From DASUPK01 sp963804595 (GTDB lineage Bacteria; Actinomycetota; Thermoleophilia; Solirubrobacterales; 70-9), in NCBI GenBank assembly GCA_963804595.1, contig CAWDQZ010000011.1, positions 58,361 through 122,360 of the forward strand: a DNA stretch of 64,000 nucleotides, written 5' to 3'. Both the position numbers and the translations under genes were made by a program. This document shows positions 41,773 through 50,419 of the stretch, piece by piece; positions within the stretch are counted from its first letter, which is position 1; every line of letters begins with the position of its first letter. Below the pieces are notes generated by a model. The model had not been told where the DNA came from, made no database searches, and saw nothing but the letters and a program-made list of their open reading frames with translations.

Positions 41773-42185
41773 AGATCACCGTCGTGGTGGTCGGCAAGGT
41801 GAAGGCGCCGTTCGCCGAGGCGGACGCCCACTACCGCAAGATGCTCCAGCGCCACCAGCCCGTCGACGTGATCGAGGTGCGCGACGAGGTGAACATCGAG
41901 GGCAGGATCCCGACGCGATCGCACGTGATCGCGCTCGATCGCGGCGGGCGGGCTCTGAGCTCGAAGGCCTGGGCGAACTGGCTCTCGGAGCGGCGGATCG
42001 ACGCCCAGGACCTCTGCTTCCTGATCGGCGGGCCGGAGGGGCTCTCCGCCCGCACCGTGGCCCTGGCCGACCAGCGGATCTCGCTCGGGCCGCAGACGAT
42101 GGCCCACCAGCTCGCGCGGGTGGTGCTGCTCGAACAGCTCTTCCGGGCGACCAAGATCCTGGCCGGCGAGCCATACCACCTCTAG
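41769..42185 (+). CDS. rlmH: 23S rRNA pseudouridine-1915 N3-methyltransferase RlmH
   Basis: A 138-residue SPOUT methyltransferase that methylates pseudouridine 1915 in helix 69 of 23S rRNA. The knot motif is FLIGGPEGLS, with ISLGPQTMAHQLARVVLLEQLFRA completing the SAM site, and RATKILAGEPYHL is the near-invariant end of the family. GTG 41769 overlaps the preceding stop by 3 bases. It is slightly shorter than the E. coli protein (155) through a reduced N-terminal region. Confidence 0.94.
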   Translation: MKITVVVVGKVKAPFAEADAHYRKMLQRHQPVDVIEVRDEVNIEGRIPTRSHVIALDRGGRALSSKAWANWLSERRIDAQDLCFLIGGPEGLSARTVALADQRISLGPQTMAHQLARVVLLEQLFRATKILAGEPYHL

Positions 42186-42205
42186 CGAGACGTAGGCTGC
42201 ATTCG

Positions 42206-43849
42206 ATGGCCGATCCCGTCGCCGAACTGCGCTCCGCCGTCGAGGCCGCTGCCGACTCGCTCCTGGACGGCGCCGAGGCCGGCAGGGCCGAACCGACGCT
42301 CGAGCGCCCACCCAAGCCGGAGTTCGGCGACTACTCGACCAACGCGGCGATGCTGCTCGCACCCGCCCTCGGCGAGCAGCCGCGCGGGACGGCGGAGAAG
42401 CTGGCCGAGGAGCTCGGCAAGAGCCTCGAGGGCACGGTCGAGCGGGTCGAGGTCGCGGGCCCCGGCTTCCTCAACCTCTTTCTCGCCGACGCCTGGTATC
42501 GGCGCGCGGCGTCGGACCTCGCCGAGCAGGGGGATGAGCTCGGCAGGCCATCGGGCGCGGGCCAGGTGACGGAGCGGATCAACGACGAGTTCGTCTCCGC
42601 CAACCCCACCGGCCCGCTGACGGCGGCGAGTGGCCGCCACGCCGCCTACGGGGACTCGGTCGCCCGTGTGCTCGAGTTCGCCGGGCACCCCGTGGTGCGC
42701 GAGTACTACCTCAACGACCGCGGCGGTCAGATCGATCTCTTCGGGCAGTCGATCGCCGCCCGCATGGAGGGCGAGTCGGTGCCGGACGGGGGATACGAGG
42801 GGGAGTACGTCGCCCAACTGGCGAGCGACCTGGAGCAGGAGGGCATCGATCCGGGGGACATCGACGCCCTGGCGCGCCGCGGCATCGCGCTGATGGTGGA
42901 GCAGATCCAGGAGACGCTTCGCCGCTACAGCGTCGTCTACGACACCTGGTCCTCGGAGCAAACGCTGCACGAGTCGGGGGCGGTGGAGAGGGCCCTGTCG
43001 GACCTTCGTGAGGACGGCCACATCTACGAGAGCGAGGGCGCGACCTGGCTGCGCACCACGAGCTTCGGCGACGACAAGGACCGCGTCCTGATCCGCTCAG
43101 ACGGTGACTCGACCTACTTCCTCTCCGACATCGCCTACCACCGCGACAAGCTCGAGCGTGGGGCGGACCGCCTGATCAACGTGCTCGGCGCCGACCACCA
43201 CGGGTATCCCCCGCGGCTGCGGGCCGCCCTGGCCGCCCTCGGCTATGAGCCGGACGTCCTCGAGACCCCGATCATGCAGCTGGTCCACGTGGTCGAGGGG
43301 GGCGAGCGGGCCCAGATGTCGAAGCGGCGCGGCGAGTTCGTCACCCTCGACGAGCTGATCGACGACATCGGCGCCGACGCGGCCCGCTTCTTCATGCTGC
43401 AGCGCAGCCACGACACGCCGGTGGACCTCGACCTCGAGCTCGCGCGGAAGACCTCGAACGAGAACCCGGTCTACTACGTCCAGTACGCGCACGCTCGGAT
43501 CGCGAGCATCCTGCGGAAGGCGGGGGAGGAGGCCGTGGAGCGGGCGAAGGCGGCCGGCTTCTCAGCCTTGGGGGCGCCGATCGAGCCCTCGGAGCGGGCG
43601 CTGATCAAACGCCTCTGCGAGCTGCCGGACGAGGTCGCCGAGGCCGCGGAGCGCCGCGCCCCGCACCGTCTCTGCGCCTACGGGATGGAGGCGGCGCGCG
43701 ACTTCCACGCCTTCTACCGGGACTGTCAGGTCGTCGGGGCGGAGGGTGAAGGGGTGGAGGAGGCAAGGCTCGGGCTCTGCCTGCTGACGAAGCGGGCCAT
43801 CGCCCGCACCCTGGGTCTGCTCGGGATCTCGGCGCCCGAGCGGATGTGA
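42206..43849 (+). CDS. argS: Arginyl-tRNA synthetase with an altered HIGH motif
   Basis: A 547-residue class I synthetase charging tRNA-Arg. The N-terminal additional domain is followed by the Rossmann core (SANPTGPLTAASGRHAAYGD), the AQMSKRRGEFVTL signature, and the C-terminal anticodon-binding helical domain (NPVYYVQYAHARI). The usual HVGH of the HIGH motif is replaced by TAAS at residues 139-142, while surrounding residues fit. I start at ATG 42206; the frame is open earlier but overlaps rlmH. It ends 7 bases from the convergent ccmH gene. This appears to be a normal, complete synthetase otherwise. Confidence 0.95.
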   Translation: MADPVAELRSAVEAAADSLLDGAEAGRAEPTLERPPKPEFGDYSTNAAMLLAPALGEQPRGTAEKLAEELGKSLEGTVERVEVAGPGFLNLFLADAWYRRAASDLAEQGDELGRPSGAGQVTERINDEFVSANPTGPLTAASGRHAAYGDSVARVLEFAGHPVVREYYLNDRGGQIDLFGQSIAARMEGESVPDGGYEGEYVAQLASDLEQEGIDPGDIDALARRGIALMVEQIQETLRRYSVVYDTWSSEQTLHESGAVERALSDLREDGHIYESEGATWLRTTSFGDDKDRVLIRSDGDSTYFLSDIAYHRDKLERGADRLINVLGADHHGYPPRLRAALAALGYEPDVLETPIMQLVHVVEGGERAQMSKRRGEFVTLDELIDDIGADAARFFMLQRSHDTPVDLDLELARKTSNENPVYYVQYAHARIASILRKAGEEAVERAKAAGFSALGAPIEPSERALIKRLCELPDEVAEAAERRAPHRLCAYGMEAARDFHAFYRDCQVVGAEGEGVEEARLGLCLLTKRAIARTLGLLGISAPERM

Positions 43850-43856
43850 GCCCCGC

Positions 43857-44318
43857 CTAGAGCTCGTGCCTGCTCAGGTCTGCCTCGAGCCTCGCTGCAT
43901 CCTCTGGATCGAGCGGCTGCGGTTCTGCGCGTCCTCTCGAGGTCTGGCGGAGCGTTCGCCGTAGCCCATAGGCGACAGCTCCCGCCGCGAGCAGGATCCC
44001 GATCCCCGGCACCAGCCAGGCGAGCAGGTCGAAGCCGTGCCCGCTCGGGGTGGCGAGGACCCGCGGCCCGTACTGGGCCACCAACGCGTCCTTGATCTGG
44101 TCCTTGTCCTTCCCCTCGGCGATCAGGTTGCGGATCAGGGCGCGTTCGCGCTCGGCCTGGGGAGAGTCCGATTCGGCCAGCAGCGTTCCGCAGATCGTGC
44201 ACATCACCTCGTCCTCGACGTCCGGCAGGGACGCGCGCGGCTCCTGTGCCGCAGCGGGAACGCTGGCCCCGGCCAGCAGCAGGGCGATCGCGGTCGCGAT
44301 GGCGGCCGGCCTGATCAT
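43857..44318 (-). CDS. ccmH: Cytochrome c biogenesis protein CcmH
   Basis: A 153-residue exported, membrane-anchored protein. Signal peptide (to about residue 25), then the heme-ligation redox motif MCTICGTLLAESDSPQAERERALIR (CxxC), typical of CcmH/CycL, a helical domain ending in LVAQYGPRVLATP, one membrane helix (LLAWLVPGIGILLAAGAVAY) and a cytoplasmic tail. It reduces apocytochrome c cysteines for heme attachment. It overlaps the TlpA-like gene by 4 bases. Other ccm genes are not in the window. Confidence 0.92.
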   Translation of the reverse strand: MIRPAAIATAIALLLAGASVPAAAQEPRASLPDVEDEVMCTICGTLLAESDSPQAERERALIRNLIAEGKDKDQIKDALVAQYGPRVLATPSGHGFDLLAWLVPGIGILLAAGAVAYGLRRTLRQTSRGRAEPQPLDPEDAARLEADLSRHEL

Positions 44319-44839
44319 GTGGGCATGCTGATCAGTGGCGCGATCTGCTGCGCCAGGTAGCTCTCGTCGACGGGGCCGCGCCTGATCAGGGCGACGTGCC
44401 CCTGCGGATCGATCAGGAAGGACTCGGGGAAGCCGGTCATGCCGTAGGCGTCGCGGCGGTCGGCGCCGTCGCCCTCGCGGAGCTGCGGGTAGGTGAGCCC
44501 ATACCTGTTGACGAAGTCGAGCGCGTCACCAGTCGTGTCGTCGAGATTGATCCCGAGCACGGTGAAGTTGTGCGCCTCGTTCTGCTTCTGGAAGGTCTCG
44601 AGCGCGGGGGCTTCGGTCTTGCAGGGCGCGCACCAAGAGGCCCAGAAGTTGACCAGCACCCACTTGCCGCGGTAGTCGGCGATCTCTCCGCTGCCCGGCC
44701 GAGCGAGCCGCGACAGCTCCTTGTCGGGAGCCCGGTCGCCGACGGCGAGCGAGGCCTCGCCCTTGCTGATCAGGCCGAATCCGAGCAGCCCGACGACCGC
44801 GAGGACCGCGATCACGACAACGAATGACTTGGAGCTCAC
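44315..44839 (-). CDS. Membrane-anchored TlpA/ResA/CcmG-like thioredoxin
   Basis: A 174-residue thiol-disulfide oxidoreductase. One N-terminal membrane helix (residues 5-25) is followed by a thioredoxin fold with active site FWASWCAPCKTE (CxxC), the family insert around LDDTTGDALDFVNRYGL and the cis-Pro loop GMTGFPESFLID. It acts outside the membrane and keeps apocytochrome cysteines or CcmH reduced. The gene is first in a two-gene unit with ccmH. The start is 42 bases from tRNA-Gly on the opposite strand. Confidence 0.92.
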   Translation of the reverse strand: MSSKSFVVVIAVLAVVGLLGFGLISKGEASLAVGDRAPDKELSRLARPGSGEIADYRGKWVLVNFWASWCAPCKTEAPALETFQKQNEAHNFTVLGINLDDTTGDALDFVNRYGLTYPQLREGDGADRRDAYGMTGFPESFLIDPQGHVALIRRGPVDESYLAQQIAPLISMPT

Positions 44840-44880
44840 GTTCGCGAAGGCTAGAGATGCGACCTAAAATGGCCCGCTCT

Positions 44881-44953
44881 GCGGCGGTAGCTCAGTAGGT
44901 AGAGCGCGAGCTTCCCAAGCTCGAGGTCGCGGGTTCGAAACCCGTCCGCCGCT
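44881..44953 (+). tRNA. tRNA-Gly, anticodon CCC
   Basis: A 73-base cloverleaf: acceptor GCGGCGG pairs with CCGCCGC, discriminator T, D arm with TAGCTCAGTAGGTAGAGC, anticodon loop CTTCCCAAG giving CCC, and T arm GCGGGTTCGAAACCCGT. CCA is not encoded. It would read GGG codons. The following 700 bases hold no gene but several short repeats, as often seen at tRNA integration sites. Confidence 0.95.
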
Positions 44954-45665
44954 TGTGACGAGGACCTCCGTCAGGTCCCGTCAGGTTCCGCCAATACCGC
45001 TCGGCCATGCGGTGTCTGGCATCCCGGCGACGCCTCGGGCCGTGCCGCTGGTCGACGCCTAGAGCTTTCACTCAGGCCCCGAACTGGTAGCCGACTGGTA
45101 GCAGCGGGCCTGGTAGCAGCTGCCCTGCTACCACCGGGAGCCGTCATCGCGTAGCCCGCGCACGCCCGGTAGCCCGGTCGAAGTGGCGCTGAGTACCGCC
45201 CAGCCCCGATCACTACTCACCAGGACCCGTGTGCGGGTCACCAGGACGGTCTAAATGGACGGCGTCGGCAGGCTCATAAGTCCCGCAAGGGCGAGCACCG
45301 ACCGATTCCCCCGCCCCGGTGATGATCACCATCGAGCTCACGGTCCACCACGGCGGCTCTCACGATGCGATGGAGCCGGACCCTTATCCACTCGACGCCG
45401 GAGGTTGTACTGCAGCGACAGGGCGGGGACGGACGTGGCTCACGATCAGCTCGGACCTGAGCGTACCGCTGGCCACATGAGCCAACCGTCGAGTCAACGG
45501 GGCCCCACATCGGACGGCCCACAATCCCGGGCGATGGATGCCGGCGAGCGCCCGCCGGCGTATTTGGCAAGGACGGGGCGGTGAATGAGCCCCGACGCTG
45601 GCACGACTTCTGAGTAGCCTCCCACGAGAGCCGCAAGGGTTTTTCGATCCGGCGGTACGCGGAAC
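44954..45665. other. 700-base gene-poor stretch after tRNA-Gly
   Basis: No convincing protein is seen on either strand; open frames here have no domain-like order. Immediately after the tRNA are tandem CGTCAGGT copies (around 44969-44985), then GGTAGC repeats at 45085-45173. The rest (45180-45665) shows nothing I recognise. This may be the scar of a former integrated element, but no copy of the tRNA 3' end was found to mark a second attachment site. Confidence 0.5.
45085..45173. repeat. GGTAGC repeat cluster with a hairpin
   Basis: TGGTAGC occurs at 45085, 45096 and 45111, GGTAGC again at 45168, and the reverse GCTACCA at 45127. GGTAGCAG (45112-45119) and CTGCTACC (45125-45132) form a perfect 8-base stem with a 5-base loop. 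Spacing of about 11 and 15 bases resembles arm-type sites of tyrosine recombinases. Confidence 0.5.
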
Positions 45666-47253
45666 TCAGCCGCCCCAGATCGAGCGGTCGATGAACCCTT
45701 CGACCTCGGCGGCCAGCTCGTCCGGCCGAGCCTCGGTGTCCAGCTCCATTGGCTGGGCGGCGGGTATCTCTCCGAACGGCTCGAACTCGGCGAGCTGTCG
45801 CTGGATCACGGCCGCGTTTGCGTCCGAGACGCGCTCGGCCATCGACTCACGCTCACGCACCCGGGCCAGCAGCGTGGGGGGCGAGGCCCGGCACTCAACG
45901 AAGAGGGTCCGGGCGGGCTGATCGCCGAGACCGCCGTGAAAGGCGGCGCGCTCATCGTGGCGGTGGAAGGTCGCGTCGACGATCACGCCGCCCCGGCCCT
46001 CGAGCTCCTGGCGCGCTGCTCTGCCCAACTCCCGATAGGTGCGCATGGTGCGCTCATGTCCGTACAGCGCCTCCCCGCCACGGTCCGTGGGGGCGAGGCC
46101 CGCGAGCCGCTTACGGGTGACATCGGAGGAAACGTGGGGCCAGCCGCTGAGCTCAGACAGCTTGCGCGCGAGCGTGGTCTTGCCCGTGCCCGCCACCCCG
46201 CAGACCGGCAGCACCAGAGGACGGCGCGCACGCCACGCGAACCGGTGTCCGAGGCCCAGGAGCCCGATGGCCTCGGTCTGCTGCCGGGAGCGCTCGGGGT
46301 CTTCGGCGGCAAGCTCGAGTGCCCGCAGGCAGGCAATCTTGGCACGGACCCAGGCGCGGTAGGAGGCAAAGAAGGAGAGCAAAGCCTCGTCGCCAGGGTC
46401 GCCGCCAGCCCGGCGATACGCATCGATCAGGTGGAAAGCGAGCCGCTCGAGTCCGAGCCTGGTCAGGTCCATGACCAGGAACGAGATGTCGGCAGCGACG
46501 TCGATCTGTCGCAGTTCCGGATTGAACTCGACGCAGTCATAGACGTAGACGGGGCGGTGTGCCGGCACGATGACGTGCTCGGCGCGAAGATCACCGTGGC
46601 AGTCGCGGACGAGCCCCCCTTGCGACCTGGAGTCGAGCTCGTCGCGCTTTCCTGCCAGGAAGCTTCGCGTGAAGTGCTCGGCGGCGCTCAAACGGTGCTC
46701 ATCGAGAACCTCCGCTCCAGCTTCCCGCAGCGTCGCCAGGTTCTCCTCCAGGGTGGCTACGAGGGCATCGACCCCGTCGCGTTCCGGCGCAACGATCGGC
46801 GCCTCGGCGTGGAAGCGCGCGAGTCGGCGGGCGACCGTGGTGATGTGCGCAGGTTCGAGCTCGTCTCTGGCAGCGAGCGCAGCCAGGGATCGGTCTACCT
46901 GCACCCGCCGCATCTGGACTGCGAACTCGACTGCCCCCCCGTGGTCCTCGGAGGTGAGCGAGTAGCCATCGGCGCTGCGGGCGATGGCGACGACTCCCAG
47001 GTAGAGCTCCGGGAGCAAGGCGGCGGTTGAGGCGCACCTCCTCCAGGCACATCTGATGGCGCCGCTCGATAGTCCCGTAGTCGAGGAAGGGGAGAACGAC
47101 GGGCTTCTTCACCTTGTAGACGAGCTCGCCGGCGAGGAATACCCACGAAATGTGCGTTTCGCAGAGCTCCACCGAACGAGGCGCATGCGGGTAGAAGTCG
47201 GGCTCCAGCATCGCCCGAACCAGCTGCGGCTCTTTTCCACCGCCATTCGGCAT
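45666..47253 (-). CDS. Bifunctional aminoglycoside-phosphotransferase-like/AAA kinase protein, with frameshift
   Basis: About 528 residues after removing one extra base near 47010, which otherwise separates the first 80 residues (ending CLEEVRLNRRLAP) from the rest (ELYLGVVAIARS). The first part (to about 330) is a phosphotransferase (APH)-like kinase fold: conserved HGDLRAEHV and YDCVEFNPELRQIDVAADI. The second part is a P-loop kinase with Walker A GVAGTGKTTLARKL and SSDVTRKRLAG. This architecture is common in proteobacteria and actinobacteria; the substrate is unknown. ATG 47253 is used; ATG 47211 (MLEPDFYPH) is also plausible. Confidence 0.82.
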
Positions 47254-47406
47254 CGCCCAGGGCGGCGAGCCTAGCGGCCGAGCCGGGTGAGGGGACCGGT
47301 TGGCTCCTCAGCTGCTCGCATCGAGTTCGCGCGCCGTGTTCGGCCCGGTACCTAGCCACGCCCGCCCCGATCGCCCGTTTAGGATTCCCTTCTCCTCCCT
47401 GGTGCC

Positions 47407-48332
47407 ATGGATTTGGGTTACGACGGCAAGCTCTACATCCTCGCCTTCGACCATCGCGGTTCGTTCGTCAAGCGATTCGGCATCGAAGGCGAGTCCAACT
47501 GCCCAGAGACCTGCAGCGCTTCGCCGACGGCAAGCATCTGATCTTCGAGGGGGTCGAGGCGGCGCTCGAGCGCGGGGCTGACCCCTCGGTGACCGGCGCC
47601 CTGGTGGATGAGCAGTTCGGGGGACCGGCGCGGGTCCCGGAGGAAGCCAAGGCTCGGGGAATCAGGCTCGCGATGCCGGTGGAGAAGAGCGGACAGAAGG
47701 AGTTCGACTTCGAGTACGGCGACGATTTCGCCGCCCACATCGAACGCTACGATCCCGATTTCTCCAAGGTGCTCGTCCGCTACAACCCCGAGGGCGACGC
47801 GGAGATGAATCAGCGACAGAGCGGGCGGCTGCGGCGGCTCTCGGACTGGCTGCACGAGCACGACCGCAGGCTTCTCTTCGAGCTGTTGGTACCGGCGGAG
47901 GAGGCTCAGCTCGCTTCGGTAGACGGCGACACGGATCGCTACGACGCGGAATTGCGTCCGGAGCTGATGTGCCGCACGATCGCCGAGCTCCAGGACGCGG
48001 GTATCGAAGCTGACGTCTGGAAGATCGAGGGCGTCGACCAGCGCGCCGACTGCGAACGGATCGCAGCCCAATGCCGTACCGGTGGCCGAGACGGCGTGGC
48101 CTGCGTGGTCCTCGGCCGCGGAGCCGACGAGGCCAAGGTCGACCACTGGCTGCGCGAGGCGGCGCCGGTCGAGGGCTATATCGGCTTCGCGATCGGTCGG
48201 TCGATCTGGGGTGAACCGCTGCAGGCCTTTCTCGACGGCAGCACCTCTCGCGACGATGCAGCCGCGAAGATTGCCGAGAACTACCTGCGCTTCATCGCTG
48301 TCTACGCCTCGGCTGAAGCGGCGGTCTCCTAG
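47407..48332 (+). CDS. DUF2090 aldolase-like protein, with a -1 frameshift
   Basis: About 308 residues across one missing base near 47505. The start (YDGKLYILAFDHRGSFVKRF) and body (QRFADGKHLIFEGVEAAL, ALVDEQFGGPARV, AMPVEKSGQKEFDFEYG) match DUF2090, usually the C-terminal half of IolC-type kinase fusions in inositol catabolism and related to class I aldolases. Here it is stand-alone. The Lys in VEKSG is a candidate Schiff-base residue, by analogy. The TIM-barrel end GRSIWGEPLQAFLDG is intact. The ATG at 47407 is the best start. Confidence 0.8.
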
Positions 48333-48347
48333 CCCGTGCTGGTCGGC

Positions 48348-48556
48348 CTACTCGCCCTCGGCCAGCTCGATCAACTGCAGCGCCCGCCACACCAACTCCG
48401 CGAGCTCCTCGTCCTCAGTCTCATCCGGTGGATTCAGCCCGACCTTCATCCCGCCACGATCCGTCAATCGGAGCAGCAGCTCGTCGCTCGCCGAGACCAG
48501 AACTCATTCCGCAGCGCTTGGGCCAGCCGACGTGCGTCGATTCGGTCCACGACCAC
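48348..48556 (-). CDS. Possible small acidic hypothetical protein, with frameshift
   Basis: The minus strand reads VDRIDARRLAQALRNE and then, after one missing base near 48500, LVSASDELLLRLTDRGGMK, VGLNPPDETEDEEL, AELVWRALQLIELAEGE and a stop at 48348-48350. The stretch has protein-like amphipathic order and ends in an acidic helix. GTG 48556 is a possible start. No family is recognised; confidence is limited because the indel must be assumed. It is convergent with the DUF2090 gene. Confidence 0.4.
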
Positions 48557-48713
48557 ACGATGACCGCTGGCGACCGAGTCTGCCTACGTGACGAAACACG
48601 ATTCGAACCCCGTGTTCCGCACGGATGGAGGAGCTCCCGGTGGGGTTAAGACTCATCGTTCCCAAGTTAGGAACGACACGGCACAGGAAAGAGCTGGCCT
48701 AGGGAGGAACGCA

Positions 48714-48938
48714 ATGCCATCAGGCAGCCACTCGCAGCTCAGCGCAAAGCCCGGTGATCGCCTGGTCGTTCGGGGTCATCATCAAGGCGAGCTCCCTAGC
48801 GAGGGAGAGATTCGCAAGGTCCGGGGTGAGGAGGGAGCGCCTCCGTACCTGGTCCGCTGGGAGGATGGCCACGAGGCCGAGGTGTTTCCGGGCTCGGACA
48901 TGTACGTTCAGCACCTCACCAGCGCTCAGCCGGAGTGA
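48714..48938 (+). CDS. DUF1918 domain-containing protein
   Basis: A 74-residue protein matching DUF1918: AKPGDRLVVRGHHQGEL, GEIRKVRGEEGAPPYLVRWEDG and HEAEVFPGSDMYV, a small beta-barrel similar to ribosomal-protein-like or SH3 folds. Function unknown; often near stress genes in actinobacteria. Start ATG 48714 follows a GGGAGGA site. A universal stress protein follows 60 bases downstream. Confidence 0.85.
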   Translation: MPSGSHSQLSAKPGDRLVVRGHHQGELPSEGEIRKVRGEEGAPPYLVRWEDGHEAEVFPGSDMYVQHLTSAQPE

Positions 48939-48998
48939 TCCTCGGGCCCTGCCCTGGGGCCGCGCCTCTGCAAGCAGTGAAATTCGGAAAGGAACCAC

Positions 48999-49486
48999 TT
49001 GGCACCTGAACATCCCGCCGAGGATCGCCCGATTTTGATCGCGTACGACGGCTCTGATCAGGCCCAGGCGGCGATCGCCCTGGCGGGGCGCAACCTGCTC
49101 ACACCGCGCAATACAGTGGTCGTCTCGGTGTTGGAACCGCTCGGAGCCATTCCCTTCTGGGGCGTGCCCGTCGCTCGGGTGCCTCCGATGTTCGTCCAAG
49201 AGGGTGAGGACGCCGCGAAGAAGGTCTCGGAGGAGGGCGCAGAGCTCGCGCGGAAGGGCGGCTTTGACGCAACCCCGGCCGTCATCCAGGGATCCCCGTC
49301 TGGGAGAAGATCGTCGAGGCTGCCCGTTCAGAGGGCGCCGGGATCATCGTGATCGGCTCGCACGGGCGGAGCGGAGTGCGCTACGCAGCGATGGGAAGCG
49401 TGGCGACCGCGGTCGCCCCTCATGCCACCGTTCTCGTGTTGATCGCCAGGGCCGAAGATGGCGATCCCGGCGACCGCGCCACCTGA
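48999..49486 (+). CDS. Universal stress protein UspA family, with a -1 frameshift
   Basis: About 162 residues after adding one base near 49295, in a run of Cs where homopolymer loss is likely. The first part ILIAYDGSDQAQAAIALAG gives the nucleotide-binding start and the second IIVIGSHGRSGVRYAAMGSVATAV the ATP-binding GxxGxxxxxxGS(T) loop. UspA proteins respond to stress and energy state. TTG 48999 follows AAAGGA. Stop at 49484-49486 lies 3 bases before the kinase gene. Confidence 0.85.
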
Positions 49487-49489
49487 CCG

Positions 49490-50419
49490 GTGGCCACGTC
49501 GGGCGGGCGGATCGCGGTTTTCGGCCCGAGTCCGATGCTCAGCTTGACGATCGAGGCTCGCGGCGAGAGGGGGGATGACATTCACTGCCATCCAGCCGGC
49601 CAGGGCGTCTGGCTGAGCAGGATGGCGGGCGAGCTCGGTGCCTGGCCGGTGCTCTGCTCGCTGATCGGGGGCGAGACCGGCGTCGTGCTCGAGTCGCTCC
49701 TCGAACGGCTGCGCGGGGAGCTTCGGCTCGTCCGCTCGGACTCATCCAGCGGCTGCTACGTCACCGATCGACGCAGTGGCGAGCGCGAGGTCGTGGCCCA
49801 GGCCTACATCGAGCCGCCCTCGAGGCACGAGGCGGATGAGCTTGTCGCCGCAACCACCGCTGCCGCCCTGGAGAGCGACGTCCTAGCGATCTGTAACGCC
49901 TACCCCGGGAACGCGATGCCGGTCGAGGCGTACGGCGCCCTCGTCGCCAATGCCCGCGGGGCGGGAGTGCGGGTGATCGCCGACCTCTCGAGCCCCAGGA
50001 TCGAGGCCGCCGCTGGGGAGCAGCCCGAGCTCGTCAAGCTGAACGACTGGGAGCTGGCGGCCTACATCAAGGGACCGGTGGACACTCCGGGCCGCCTTCT
50101 TGGAGCGGCTCAGAGGCTTCGCGAGCTGGGCGCTGCGAACGTGCTCGTAACGAGGGCCGGGGACCCCGCCCTCGCGTTGCTCGACGGCGAGGCCTGGGAG
50201 CTCGTTCCACCCAGGTTCGAGGTCGGGTCTAGAGAGGGCTGCGGCGACACGATGATGGGGGCGATCTCCGCTGCGCTTGCCCTCGGTAGGGAGCTCCCCG
50301 ATGCGCTGGTCTTAGGCGCGGCCGCCGGCGCCGTCAACTTCCTCCACCACGGCCTCGGAACCGGCTCGCGTCGAGAGGTTGAGGAGCTCAGCGCCGAGGT
50401 CGCTCTGCGCCGGCTCTAA
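49490..50419 (+). CDS. PfkB-family carbohydrate kinase (1-phosphofructokinase-like)
   Basis: A 309-residue ribokinase-fold sugar kinase close to the FruK/LacC subgroup. AVFGPSPMLSLTIEARG at the start, HPAGQGVWLSRMAGELG for the substrate lid, LVKLNDWELAAYI in the middle, and catalytic Asp in GSREGCGDTMMGAISAAL. The usual GAGDS is GCGDT, a mild deviation that keeps Asp. It may phosphorylate fructose 1-phosphate, tagatose 6-phosphate or another sugar. GTG 49490 is the start. It overlaps the convergent phosphatase gene at the stop. Confidence 0.85.
   Translation: MATSGGRIAVFGPSPMLSLTIEARGERGDDIHCHPAGQGVWLSRMAGELGAWPVLCSLIGGETGVVLESLLERLRGELRLVRSDSSSGCYVTDRRSGEREVVAQAYIEPPSRHEADELVAATTAAALESDVLAICNAYPGNAMPVEAYGALVANARGAGVRVIADLSSPRIEAAAGEQPELVKLNDWELAAYIKGPVDTPGRLLGAAQRLRELGAANVLVTRAGDPALALLDGEAWELVPPRFEVGSREGCGDTMMGAISAALALGRELPDALVLGAAAGAVNFLHHGLGTGSRREVEELSAEVALRRL

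Noticed and set aside
41756..42205. Apparent N-terminal extension of argS
   Set aside because: It overlaps rlmH in another frame and has no synthetase features.
45085..45173. GGTAGC repeats considered as a CRISPR array
   Set aside because: Repeats are only 6-7 bases, unevenly spaced, partly inverted, and no cas gene is present.
48595..48680. T-loop-like GATTCGAACC suggesting a minus-strand tRNA
   Set aside because: The T stem does not pair in register and no acceptor or anticodon arm could be built.
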